From positions 62,001-126,000 of the forward strand of contig CAMJXD010000002.1 of assembly GCA_946409635.1 (NCBI GenBank): a stretch of DNA of 64,000 nucleotides. The letters are read 5' to 3'. A program made the translations under genes and the position numbers. How positions within the stretch are numbered: position 1 is the first letter of the stretch; each line of letters begins with the position of its first letter. Source of the DNA: an uncultured Prevotellaceae bacterium. Lineage in GTDB: Bacteria; Bacteroidota; Bacteroidia; Bacteroidales; Muribaculaceae. This document shows positions 32,487-40,679 of this stretch, piece after piece. A model generated the notes under the pieces. That model worked only from the letters and a program-made list of their open reading frames with translations, ran no database searches and was not told the DNA's origin.

Positions 32487-35400
32487 ATGAAAAAAGGACT
32501 TACTTACCACTCATGGTTGAGGTGCCTGCTGACAGCTGCACTGGGACTTGCCTGCATGACACCCATGCTGGCGGCCAGCATCACAGTCGATGGCATCAAC
32601 TACACCACCAAGACGACCGACAACACGGCCACCATCGCCAAGTACACGATTGTCAAAGCCACGGCCACTACGCCCGCCGACACCATGTTCTACAAGGGCG
32701 ACATCGTCATTCCCGAGGTCATCACCTACGAGGGCAAGGACTATACCGTCGTCGGCACGGCAGCCAACTCCTTTCTGGACTGCCGCGAGCTCACGTCGGT
32801 GACACTGCCGGCCACCTGCGTGACCATCGGCCGCAACACCTTCAAGGGGTGCTCATCACTCAAGTATAGCCCCCTGCCCGCCACGGTAACCAGCGTGGGC
32901 AGCGGTGTGTTCAACGGATGCAGCAGCCTGGAGGAAGTAGTCATCTATCCCGGATGGAACAAGCCCATCAGCGAGGAGTTTGCCAACTGCGACAACCTCA
33001 AGCGGTTCATCATCTCCGACGGCAACACGCCCGTGGTGATGAAGCTGACGGCATTTGGCTCCACACCCGAGGCCCGCACGGCACTGGCAAGCATCAACTA
33101 CATCTACATGGGTCGCAATGTCGATGCCAGCGCCTATACCAACGCCGACCAGCCTTTCCACAACATGGGCGGACTGCAGACGCTGGTCATCGGTGGTGAG
33201 ACCACCACGATCCAGAACACCACGTTCCAGGGCTGTACGGCGCTCAGCGGCGTGAACTTCCAGAACGACAAGGTGACCAGCATCGGCTCGAGTGCATTTG
33301 CCAGCTGCACCTCGCTCACCAGTATCGACCTGCCTGTTGGCGTAACAGTCATCGAGCAGAGCACGTTCAACGGCTGCCGCAACCTCAGCCGCGTAACCAT
33401 GGGCGACGGCGTGACCAGCATCGGCATCACGGCGTTTTACAACACGGGACTCACGTCTATCACCTTGCCCAGCGCGCTGACCACCATCAACCAGAGTGCG
33501 TTTGAAAACAGCGCGCTCGCCGGCGACCTCGTGCTGCCGGCTGCAGTGACGGCTATCGGCACCCAAGCCTTTGCCGGCACACGGCTCACCAGTGTGAGCA
33601 TTCCTGCCACGGTGACCAGCATCGGTCAGGGTGCATTTGCTCCCATCCCCACCCTTGCCCACATCACCCTTGACGAGGGCAACACGGCGTTCAGGCTCGT
33701 GGATGGCGTGCTGCTTAACGCCGGCGGCACACGTCTGCTGGTAACCGCACACCAGGGGATTGGCAGCAACGCCTTCAGCAACTCCACGGTAACCAGCATC
33801 GACAACTACGGTCTGGCCTATGCCCCGTTTGCCAGTGTCGACCTGCCCGCCCTGAAGACTATCGGCAACTATGGCTTTGCCTACAGCGCCATCGAGGACT
33901 TCACCTTGCAGGCCGATGTGACCGTGGGACTGAACGTGTTTGCCGGTTCCGGACTTAAACAAATCGTTATCGCTGAGGGACGCAACGAGATTCCGCAGGG
34001 CCTGTGCGCACAGTGCGCCCAACTCACCAGCGTCTCGCTGCCCACCTCCACGACCAACATGATGCGCAACTGCTTTGAGGGTTGCACCGCACTTGAGACC
34101 ATGGAGATTCCCGCCAACGTGAACTACATGGAGCCCGGTTCGGTTCCTGTCACCATCAAGCAGCTGCGCGTGCTCAACGTCAACACGCCCGCTCTTGCTG
34201 CCGGCGTGTTTAATGAGAGCCAGGGCGACGTCATCTGCAAGGTGGCGCCCGCTTCGGTAGATATCTTCAAGGCCGCCAGCCAGTGGCGTTACCTCAACAT
34301 CGTGCCCGACGAGACCATCTCGGGTGAGGGCTCCACGCTGGGATGCCCCACCGGACTGTACTTCGCCACCACCGACGGCAACCTGATGTACAAGGACACC
34401 GAAGGCAATATCGTGAACACCAACTTCAACGCCGGACAGCACGCCTTCACTCTGCACAGCTACAAGAACCGCGTGTATGTCGCCGTGGCAGGCCAGCGGT
34501 TCACCTATCAGGACCCCAACCAGCCCCTGGGCGACGGTGAGCTCTTCTACGTGAACAACACCAACGGCATCTTCTACCGCGTGACCGTACTCAACAATGT
34601 GGGCTATGCTCCCAGCGAGGACCCGTTCACGATGTTCATCGACAAAAACGAGAACAAGATCTACATCAGCGACCGCAACGTGGGCATCCACGAGCTCAAT
34701 GCCGACACCACCGGCCTCTACGGCTCACAGCCCTTCCTGCTGCAGAACCAGTGGCTGCCCTACTACAACGACGAGATTTCCTGGGGCTCTATAACCGGTG
34801 GCTTCACCCAGGACAAGCATGGCATCTTCTGGATGAGCAAGAAGTTCAACGGCCTGTGCCTGCTGCGCTTCAAGAAGGGTGACATCTACCCCGACGGCGG
34901 CCAGGGCAAGACCAAGCACTACAACGCCCTGTTCAAGGACGCCATCATCAAGACCTTCTACCTCGACGAGGAGAACGGATACCTGTACATGCAGGTACAG
35001 AGCGACCCCTACGGTTGCGTGCCGGGCATCTACCGCATCGCGTTGAACAAGATTGAGAACATGGAGACCGGCGCCGACGTTGACGGCAACGCCGACCTGC
35101 GCATTGCCGACTGTGAACTCATCGACGACTCGCCCATCAAGGTCGAGGGCAACGAGGACAGCGGCGAGATCGCTTGCGTGGCCCAGATCAACAGCGACGG
35201 TGACTACATCTACTGGAGCTACATCGCTCCGGCCAGCGACGAGGAGTCGATCCGCAACAGCGTGCCTCTGGACGTGAATAATCCCCTGCACCACAGCGGC
35301 ATCAAGTGCCTGCAGGCCAAGCCCAACGACGACGGCACGATGCCCACCACGGTCACCTTTGCTGTCGAGGGCGTGGAGGCCTACGGCGTGTGCGGTGCCA

Positions 35401-35603
35401 CCTATGACAACCCCGTTCCACAGCCCACGCCCCTGCCTGGCGACGTCAATCAGGACGGCGAGGTCAACATCGCCGACGTCAACGCCTTGATTTCCATGAT
35501 TCTGAGCGGCGACAGCAACAAGCTGGGCGACGTCAACCAGGACAGCGAGGTCAACATCGCCGACGTCAACGCTTTGATCGACATCATCCTGGGCAGCAAC
35601 TAA
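32487..35603 (+). CDS. BspA-type leucine-rich repeat protein with C-terminal dockerin repeats
   Basis: 1038 residues. Signal peptide (LRCLLTAALGLACMTPMLAA, ending near residue 30). LRR_5 repeats run from about 75 to 590 with the pattern V-x-x-IG-x-x-AF-x-x-C-x-x-LTSI-x-LP, the BspA/TpLRR type associated with adhesion. Residues ~620-900 look like a beta-propeller (FYVNNTNGIFYRVTVL, KIYISDRNVGIHEL). The last ~60 residues are two dockerin-like repeats, both with the core EVNIADVNALI, ending IILGSN without a T9SS tail. The two repeat units are 50/53 identical at DNA level, a recent internal duplication. Probably a surface binding protein. Confidence 0.92.
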   Translation: MKKGLTYHSWLRCLLTAALGLACMTPMLAASITVDGINYTTKTTDNTATIAKYTIVKATATTPADTMFYKGDIVIPEVITYEGKDYTVVGTAANSFLDCRELTSVTLPATCVTIGRNTFKGCSSLKYSPLPATVTSVGSGVFNGCSSLEEVVIYPGWNKPISEEFANCDNLKRFIISDGNTPVVMKLTAFGSTPEARTALASINYIYMGRNVDASAYTNADQPFHNMGGLQTLVIGGETTTIQNTTFQGCTALSGVNFQNDKVTSIGSSAFASCTSLTSIDLPVGVTVIEQSTFNGCRNLSRVTMGDGVTSIGITAFYNTGLTSITLPSALTTINQSAFENSALAGDLVLPAAVTAIGTQAFAGTRLTSVSIPATVTSIGQGAFAPIPTLAHITLDEGNTAFRLVDGVLLNAGGTRLLVTAHQGIGSNAFSNSTVTSIDNYGLAYAPFASVDLPALKTIGNYGFAYSAIEDFTLQADVTVGLNVFAGSGLKQIVIAEGRNEIPQGLCAQCAQLTSVSLPTSTTNMMRNCFEGCTALETMEIPANVNYMEPGSVPVTIKQLRVLNVNTPALAAGVFNESQGDVICKVAPASVDIFKAASQWRYLNIVPDETISGEGSTLGCPTGLYFATTDGNLMYKDTEGNIVNTNFNAGQHAFTLHSYKNRVYVAVAGQRFTYQDPNQPLGDGELFYVNNTNGIFYRVTVLNNVGYAPSEDPFTMFIDKNENKIYISDRNVGIHELNADTTGLYGSQPFLLQNQWLPYYNDEISWGSITGGFTQDKHGIFWMSKKFNGLCLLRFKKGDIYPDGGQGKTKHYNALFKDAIIKTFYLDEENGYLYMQVQSDPYGCVPGIYRIALNKIENMETGADVDGNADLRIADCELIDDSPIKVEGNEDSGEIACVAQINSDGDYIYWSYIAPASDEESIRNSVPLDVNNPLHHSGIKCLQAKPNDDGTMPTTVTFAVEGVEAYGVCGATYDNPVPQPTPLPGDVNQDGEVNIADVNALISMILSGDSNKLGDVNQDSEVNIADVNALIDIILGSN

Positions 35604-35633
35604 TCCAGGCTGAAGCAATTAACCTGTAACACA

Positions 35634-35669
35634 AGCGAGCGCCGACAATTGCAGTTATCGGCGCTCGCT
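35634..35669. terminator. Bidirectional terminator between LRR gene and nhaD
   Basis: Perfect 12-bp stem (35634-35645 / 35658-35669) with a 12-nt loop between convergent genes. Confidence 0.8.
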
Positions 35670-35703
35670 CATTTCATCAATTCTGTTCTGACTGCTGACA
35701 GGG

Positions 35704-37026
35704 TCACAACACCAGTTGCTGTACCCAGTAGCATAGCATACCGGCCAGATAGCCCAGCAACGCCAGCGGCGTGATGCGCTTGAGATACCAGCCGAACGAG
35801 ATCTTCTCCAGTCCCATCACCACAACGCCCGCAGCCGAGCCGATGATGAGCATTGAGCCCCCGACGCCGGCACAATAGGCCAGCAGCTGCCAGAAGATGC
35901 CATCCACAGCCATGTCACCTGACGGTGCCAGCGGGTACATGCCCATGCAGCCGGCAACCAGCGGCACGTTGTCAACGATACTCGAGATGATGCCGATCAG
36001 TCCGGTCACCAGGTAGTGGTTGCCGCCGCTCACGCCGTCTAGCCACTGGCCCAGGCTCGCAAGCACGCCGATTTCCTTCAGGCAGCTCACGGCCATCAGA
36101 ATGCCCAGGAAAAACAGAATCGTGGCCATATCGATGTGCGACAGCAGCCGTGCCACGCGGTGTGAAGCCGTCTCGCCTGCCTTGAGGTGGGCATAAAACA
36201 GCTCGGTAGTTACCCACAGCAACGACAGCACTAACAGGATACCGGCAAACGGGGGCAGGTCGGTCAGATAGCGGAACACGGGCACAAACATCAGTCCACC
36301 CACGCCCAGCACAAACACCGTCTTGCGCTCCCACGACGTCAAGTCCTGCTCAGGGTTCTCTGGCATGACAGCCACATCGACACTCTCTTGACGGCCCTTA
36401 AGTGCAAACTGCAGCAACAGCGCCGGCACAATCATCGAGATCAACGACGGCAGCAGCAGGTGCAGGATTGCATTGCCCGCCGTAATCATACCGCCGTTCC
36501 ACAGCATAATCGTCGTCACGTCGCCAATCGGCGAGAACGCCCCGCCCGAGTTGGCTCCAATCACAATCAGGGCATCATACACGAGACGGTCCTGGCGCGA
36601 AGCGACTAGCTTGCGCAACACCATGATCAGCACGATACTGGTCGTCAGGTTGTCGAGTATCGCACTCAACAAGAAGGTCATGAACGCTATGCGCCACAGC
36701 AGCTTGCGCTTACTGGTCGTGCGCAGCGCGTCACGCACAAAGTTGAATCCGCCGTTCTGGTCCACGACCTCGACAATCGTCATTGCTCCCATCAAGAAGA
36801 ACAGCGTCGTCGACGTCTCGCCCAGGTTGCTCTCAATCATTTCCTCGGCGGCAGCCAGCACGTTGTCGGCGCCATGGATATAAATCCCCGGTGCCAGCAT
36901 GAACAACGTCCAGCATGCCACAAACATGAGCAAGGCGACGGCCGTCTTGTTCACCTTGATTACGCTCTCAAGCGCGATGCACACATATCCTGCTACAAAT
37001 ACTGCTACTATTGCTGTGGTCAACAT
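35704..37026 (-). CDS. nhaD: NhaD-type sodium:proton antiporter
   Basis: 440 residues, about 12 hydrophobic helices of the ion-transporter superfamily. Recognisable blocks are LLSAILDNLTTSIVLIM, GANSGGAFSPIGDVTTIMLW and GIISSIVDNVPLVAGCMGMY, where the two D-N helices form the cation path, and GVGGSMLIIGSAAGVVVMG. It exports Na+ (or Li+) in exchange for protons across the inner membrane. In the same direction a 131-residue orphan ends 32 bp upstream, so they may be co-transcribed. Confidence 0.95.
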   Translation of the reverse strand: MLTTAIVAVFVAGYVCIALESVIKVNKTAVALLMFVACWTLFMLAPGIYIHGADNVLAAAEEMIESNLGETSTTLFFLMGAMTIVEVVDQNGGFNFVRDALRTTSKRKLLWRIAFMTFLLSAILDNLTTSIVLIMVLRKLVASRQDRLVYDALIVIGANSGGAFSPIGDVTTIMLWNGGMITAGNAILHLLLPSLISMIVPALLLQFALKGRQESVDVAVMPENPEQDLTSWERKTVFVLGVGGLMFVPVFRYLTDLPPFAGILLVLSLLWVTTELFYAHLKAGETASHRVARLLSHIDMATILFFLGILMAVSCLKEIGVLASLGQWLDGVSGGNHYLVTGLIGIISSIVDNVPLVAGCMGMYPLAPSGDMAVDGIFWQLLAYCAGVGGSMLIIGSAAGVVVMGLEKISFGWYLKRITPLALLGYLAGMLCYWVQQLVL

Positions 37027-37058
37027 ATTTCTCCTGGCTGATGATGTTCAATTGGTTT

Positions 37059-37454
37059 TTATTCTAGTATCGAGGCTACCAGTTGGGCCTGCTCGCCCTC
37101 ATAGAAGGCCACCTTGCTGATGGGATGATACAGGTAATCGCTGAACTGCAGCAGCTGCAGCGCGACAAACTGCTTGTCGGCCGACACACAGGCGTCAAGT
37201 TCCACATTGCCGATTTCCACGCTGCGCACGCGGCATGCCTTCACGGCTGCGCCCAGTTCCTTGCCCTCGGCATCAATGACACGTTGCAGATGTGATATCG
37301 CATCGCCGTTATAGTTGAGTTTCTTAATTTTCACGGGCGACCCTGTAGTGACGTATTGCAGCTGCTTGCTCAGGCCCATCATCGATGACACCACGCGCAG
37401 GCTGGGATGAGAGAGTAGCTCTTGAGACATTGATAATTTCTCGAAATTTGCCAT
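37059..37454 (-). CDS. Hypothetical protein, 131 residues
   Basis: I do not recognise a family. It has no signal peptide or membrane helix, is mixed alpha/beta with few charged clusters, and carries a central LNYNGDAISHLQRVIDAEGKEL segment. Codon use and GC match neighbouring real genes, and it is followed at 32 bp by nhaD on the same strand, so it is probably expressed with it. The dispersed hairpin repeat (37491-37532) lies 37 bp upstream of its start, where its promoter would be expected. Cytoplasmic; function unknown. Confidence 0.7.
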   Translation of the reverse strand: MANFEKLSMSQELLSHPSLRVVSSMMGLSKQLQYVTTGSPVKIKKLNYNGDAISHLQRVIDAEGKELGAAVKACRVRSVEIGNVELDACVSADKQFVALQLLQFSDYLYHPISKVAFYEGEQAQLVASILE

Positions 37455-37490
37455 GATATTCTTGTGTTTTAGTGTTGATAATCTTAATTT

Positions 37491-37532
37491 TAATAACTTA
37501 AGTTTCGCAAGTTGTTAACTTGCTCACTGATT
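37491..37532 (-). repeat. Dispersed hairpin repeat, copy A
   Basis: 42-bp element, read on the minus strand as AATCAGTGAGCAAGTTAACA then ACTTGCGAAACTTAAGTTATTA. It contains GCAAGTT-AAC-AACTTGC, a 7-bp perfect stem. It is about 80% identical to the element at 53052-53093, the hairpin being kept in both. Confidence 0.75.
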
Positions 37533-37660
37533 AATAATTATACGGGATAAGATGCCCGGCGCCACCATTGCAGGGCGACCACGGCCGCCACATGAGGCCA
37601 TGGAGCGGGCGGTGGTAAAAAAATACTTCAGGATACGGGATTGGTATCGGTCAACACGGG

Positions 37661-38083
37661 CTAACACAAGAGCCGGCACAGCTCTAACACGTAGTAGCGG
37701 GTGACAGGATTGACACGCAGCGGTGAACTCAGGCGCTCCAGCACCAAGCGGCCTGAAGCCGAGAGCGGCGCATACACGTTGCCGCTCAGCCGGTTGAGCG
37801 AGCGACGCAACAGGTTGGTGGGTACCGACGTAGACACGCGGCTCTTGCCGATGACCACTAGCTGCAATCCCTGGGTAGGCACCAGCAGGGGTACCTGAAC
37901 AGGAGCGTTGAGCTCATTGCGATAGTCGCCGTCGGCAGGCAAAGGGTATCCCGCCGAAGTCATTTCGCCTTGAGTGGCGCTTGACAACGGCACCTGCGGA
38001 CATGACGTGACGCTCACCCCATGAGAAGCGAGCAACAGCAGGGTCACACCCATCGCAAGCATTATGTTAAGCCACGTTTTCAA
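37661..38083 (-). CDS. Hypothetical exported protein, 140 residues
   Basis: The N-terminus MKTWLNIMLAMGVTLLLLAS is a signal peptide or anchor; a Cys follows at 28 without a proper lipobox. The rest is rich in Leu, Pro, Ser and Val, with LVVIGKSRVSTSVPTNLLRRSLNRLSG and a C-terminal TRYYVLELCRLLC. No family recognised. It has a good promoter on its own strand (38111-38140) and normal codon use, which supports it as a real gene. Confidence 0.6.
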   Translation of the reverse strand: MKTWLNIMLAMGVTLLLLASHGVSVTSCPQVPLSSATQGEMTSAGYPLPADGDYRNELNAPVQVPLLVPTQGLQLVVIGKSRVSTSVPTNLLRRSLNRLSGNVYAPLSASGRLVLERLSSPLRVNPVTRYYVLELCRLLC

Positions 38084-38110
38084 TCCCGATGACTACTGGT
38101 TAAAGCGCTG

Positions 38111-38140
38111 CAAAGGTACAAAAAATAGTAGCCCGCCCAA
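38111..38140 (-). promoter_or_regulatory. Promoter of the 140-residue exported protein gene
   Basis: Minus-strand -7 TACCTTTG (38118-38111) with -33 TTG (38140-38138) at 19-bp spacing, 28 bp before the start codon. Confidence 0.65.
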
Positions 38141-38196
38141 CAGCAGTCCTACAGAAAAAAGAAAAAAACGGTAAACCTGAATGAATGTATGCAGGC

Positions 38197-38221
38197 ATAA
38201 AAAAAGATGGATTAACCATCT
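38197..38221 (-). terminator. Weak terminator downstream of the dicarboxylate symporter
   Basis: On the minus strand AGATGG-TTAAT-CCATCT is followed by seven T. The stem is only 6 bp, 180 bp after the symporter stop. Confidence 0.45.
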
Positions 38222-38397
38222 ATCGTCCCGACAGTAAGTTAATCCGAAACTCTTTGATAAATCAAAAATGATTTTTCCCTTTTATGCGCTACAAAGTTAA
38301 TACCATTTTCTCACATACAAAATTTTTTTGCTTTTTTTTTCAAAAAAACTTGATTTTACCGCTTTCGGTCTTTAATTGCATTCGTTTCATCGCCTTT

Positions 38398-39597
38398 TCA
38401 GGCAGTGGCTTGCACATCATCAGGCCCAGTGGTGGGTTGCTTACCGTTGTAGATGCGGTCGACAACCAGAGCGATTGCTCCGTCACCGGTCACATTGCAT
38501 GCGGTGCCAAAGCTGTCCATCGTGATGTACAAGGCTATCATAAGGGCCTGTTGCTCAGCATTAAAGCCCAGGATTGACTGCAGCACGCCCAGGGCAGCCA
38601 TGATGGCTCCGCCGGGCACTCCGGGTGCAGCCACCATCATCACTCCCAGCATGAGGATAAATCCCGCAAACTGGCCGAAGTCGATTGTCCCGCCCTGCAT
38701 GAGCAGCAATGCAACGGCACAGGCTGTAATCTTCATCGCACTGCCCGACAAGTGGATTGTCGCACACAGCGGCACCACAAAGCCGCTGATGCCCTCGCTC
38801 ACGCCATTGGCCCTCACCTGCTTGAGCGTCACGGGAATCGTTGCTGCCGACGACGAGGTTCCCAGAGCGGTGAAATAGGCCGGCAGCATGGTGTACAGCG
38901 CCTTAAACGGGTTGCGCTTCGAGATACCACCCGCTATGCAGTACTGCAGCACGAGCAGCAGGACGTGCATCACAAAGATGACGCCGATGATGGCGATGAA
39001 CACGTTGATGATGCGCCACGCCTGGCCCGTGTAGGACATGTTCAGGAAGATCGAGAAGATGTACAGCGGCAGCAGGGGAATCAGGGCCACCTCGATCGTT
39101 TTGGCCACAATCTCGCGGAACTCGTCAAAGCATTTCTTCAGGTTTGGCGACTCAAAGAAGGAGATGCCCAGACCCATCACAAAGGCCGATATCAAGGCGC
39201 TCATCACGTCGAGCAGCGGCGGTATCTCGATGGTAAAGAAGGGCTGAAGCTCCTCGGCGGTCGCTATCGCCTGGGCAGCCTGGCTGCGGTCGATGAGCGA
39301 TGGGAAGATACCGGTACTCACCAGGTAACTCGTGAAACCCGAGAACACCGTGTCACCATAGGCAATCAGGGCCGTCAACAACAGCAACTTGCCGGCGCCC
39401 TTGCCGATGTCGGCAATGGCCGACGTCACCAGGCCCACAATGATCAAGGGTATCAGGAACGACAAGAAGTGGCTGAACACGCTGTTAAACGTCACAAAGC
39501 ATCTCACAGCCCACTCGGGGAAAAACATCCCGCACAGCACACCCAGCACGATGGCGATGATGATGCGCGGCAACAAGCCTATTTTAAAGCGTTTCAT
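38398..39597 (-). CDS. Dicarboxylate/amino acid:cation symporter
   Basis: 399 residues from the ATG at 39597 (MKRFKIGLLPRII); the extended frame runs through the promoter. GltP/DctA-like fold: the serine-rich hairpin ALGTSSSAATIPVTLKQV, the LSGSAMKITACAVALLLMQG helix, a GVPGGAIMAALGVL second hairpin and MIALYITMDSFGTACNVTGDGAIALVV with the substrate-binding D-x3-T-x-x-N-V. It imports glutamate, aspartate, serine/threonine or C4-dicarboxylates with Na+ or H+. The variant motifs resemble the Ser/Thr-type or uncharacterised Bacteroidetes branch, so the substrate is open. Confidence 0.93.
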   Translation of the reverse strand: MKRFKIGLLPRIIIAIVLGVLCGMFFPEWAVRCFVTFNSVFSHFLSFLIPLIIVGLVTSAIADIGKGAGKLLLLTALIAYGDTVFSGFTSYLVSTGIFPSLIDRSQAAQAIATAEELQPFFTIEIPPLLDVMSALISAFVMGLGISFFESPNLKKCFDEFREIVAKTIEVALIPLLPLYIFSIFLNMSYTGQAWRIINVFIAIIGVIFVMHVLLLVLQYCIAGGISKRNPFKALYTMLPAYFTALGTSSSAATIPVTLKQVRANGVSEGISGFVVPLCATIHLSGSAMKITACAVALLLMQGGTIDFGQFAGFILMLGVMMVAAPGVPGGAIMAALGVLQSILGFNAEQQALMIALYITMDSFGTACNVTGDGAIALVVDRIYNGKQPTTGPDDVQATA

Positions 39598-39619
39598 GTG
39601 ATTTAGTCTTATTTTTTGG

Positions 39620-39627
39620 CAAAGGTA
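39620..39627 (-). promoter_or_regulatory. Promoter -7 element of the symporter gene
   Basis: Minus-strand TACCTTTG, 23 bp before the chosen ATG. It supports the 39597 start over the longer frame. Confidence 0.5.
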
Positions 39628-39641
39628 ATACTTTTTAGTAT

Positions 39642-39649
39642 TATTTTTG
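39642..39649 (+). promoter_or_regulatory. Promoter -7 element of the acyltransferase-flippase operon
   Basis: TATTTTTG on the plus strand with TTTG 23 bp upstream (39615-39618), 74 bp before the ATG at 39724. Confidence 0.45.
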
Positions 39650-39723
39650 CGTTTTAATTGATACAATGAGTCATGGCCCCCTCAGTTGGACGGGCCACGG
39701 CAATAGTAAACAACCACTTGCTG

Positions 39724-40665
39724 ATGATAGAGATTGTGAGATATGACGCGTCGATGGCTCGACAGTGGGACGAGTTCGTCACGACCAGCCGCAACGGCAC
39801 GTTCCTGCATTGCCGCGGCTACATGGATTACCACAGTGACCGCTTTAACGACTGCTCGCTCGTGGCATTGCGTGACGACAAGTTGTGCGCCCTGCTGCCG
39901 GCCAACATCGACGGCGACACCCTGTGGTCACATCGTGGACTCACCTATGGCTCCTGGATTGTCCCGCTCAAGCATTTCGACGCCACCGTGATGATCGAGA
40001 TCATGGACGCCGCCATCAAGTGGATGAAGCGGCAAGGCATCAAGCGGCTGGTCTACAAGCCCGTGCCTCACATCTATCATCGCTACCCCTGTGAGGAGGA
40101 CATCTATGCCCTCTTCCGCCACCACGCGGCCATCATCGAGACCAACATCTCCACTACCGTCGACCTGAATTGTCCGCTGCCGTTCGACCGCGGCAACAAG
40201 AGCGGTGTCAATGCGGCGCGCAAGGCTGGCATCTCAGTAGGCCCCAGCGACGACTGGCAGGGCTACTGGCACTTGCTGTCGTGGTTGCTCGGCGAGCGTT
40301 ATGACACGCGTCCGGTGCACTCCCTCGACGAGATCAGGCTGCTGTACAGCCGTTTCCCCGAGTCGATAAGGCTCTACACGGCCACGCTGCAGGGCGAACT
40401 CCTTGCCGGTGTGGTCATGTACCTCTCCCACCCCGTCGCCCACTGCCAGTACATCGGCGCTTCGCCGCGCGGCAAGGACAGCAAGGCGTTGACGCTGTTG
40501 TTCGACCACCTGATTCAGGAAGCACGGCGCCAGGGTTTCCGCTACTTCGACTTCGGCATCAGCAACGAGGACCACGGCCGCTACCTCAACGAGGGGCTCG
40601 TCCGCCAGAAGTCGCGGCTGGGCGGTCGCGGCATCGTCTATAACACGTTTGAATTATACATATAA
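39724..40665 (+). CDS. FemAB/GNAT-like acyltransferase
   Basis: 313 residues from the ATG at 39724 (MIEIVRYD); an upstream ATG-less frame is less likely. Tandem GNAT-like layout: WDEFVTTSRNGTFLHCRGYMDYH near the N-terminus, a VNAARKAGISVGPS segment, then a C-terminal half with LLAGVVMYLSHPVAHCQYIGASP and LFDHLIQEARRQGFRYFDFGISNEDHG, as in FemAB/PEP-CTERM-type and lipid II-modifying acyltransferases. It probably transfers an aminoacyl or acyl group to a glycan or lipid-linked precursor. A Wzx-like flippase starts 14 bp downstream, so the pair likely modifies and exports one surface glycan. Confidence 0.82.
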   Translation: MIEIVRYDASMARQWDEFVTTSRNGTFLHCRGYMDYHSDRFNDCSLVALRDDKLCALLPANIDGDTLWSHRGLTYGSWIVPLKHFDATVMIEIMDAAIKWMKRQGIKRLVYKPVPHIYHRYPCEEDIYALFRHHAAIIETNISTTVDLNCPLPFDRGNKSGVNAARKAGISVGPSDDWQGYWHLLSWLLGERYDTRPVHSLDEIRLLYSRFPESIRLYTATLQGELLAGVVMYLSHPVAHCQYIGASPRGKDSKALTLLFDHLIQEARRQGFRYFDFGISNEDHGRYLNEGLVRQKSRLGGRGIVYNTFELYI

Positions 40666-40679
40666 TAATATAATGTATC

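Larger units (their letters stand above)
38084..38397. other. 314-bp intergenic region
   Basis: Unusually A/T-rich. It contains the promoter of the 140-residue gene (38111-38140), a possible minus-strand terminator (38197-38221) and a run of poly-T/A segments. No ORF of note. Confidence 0.5.
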
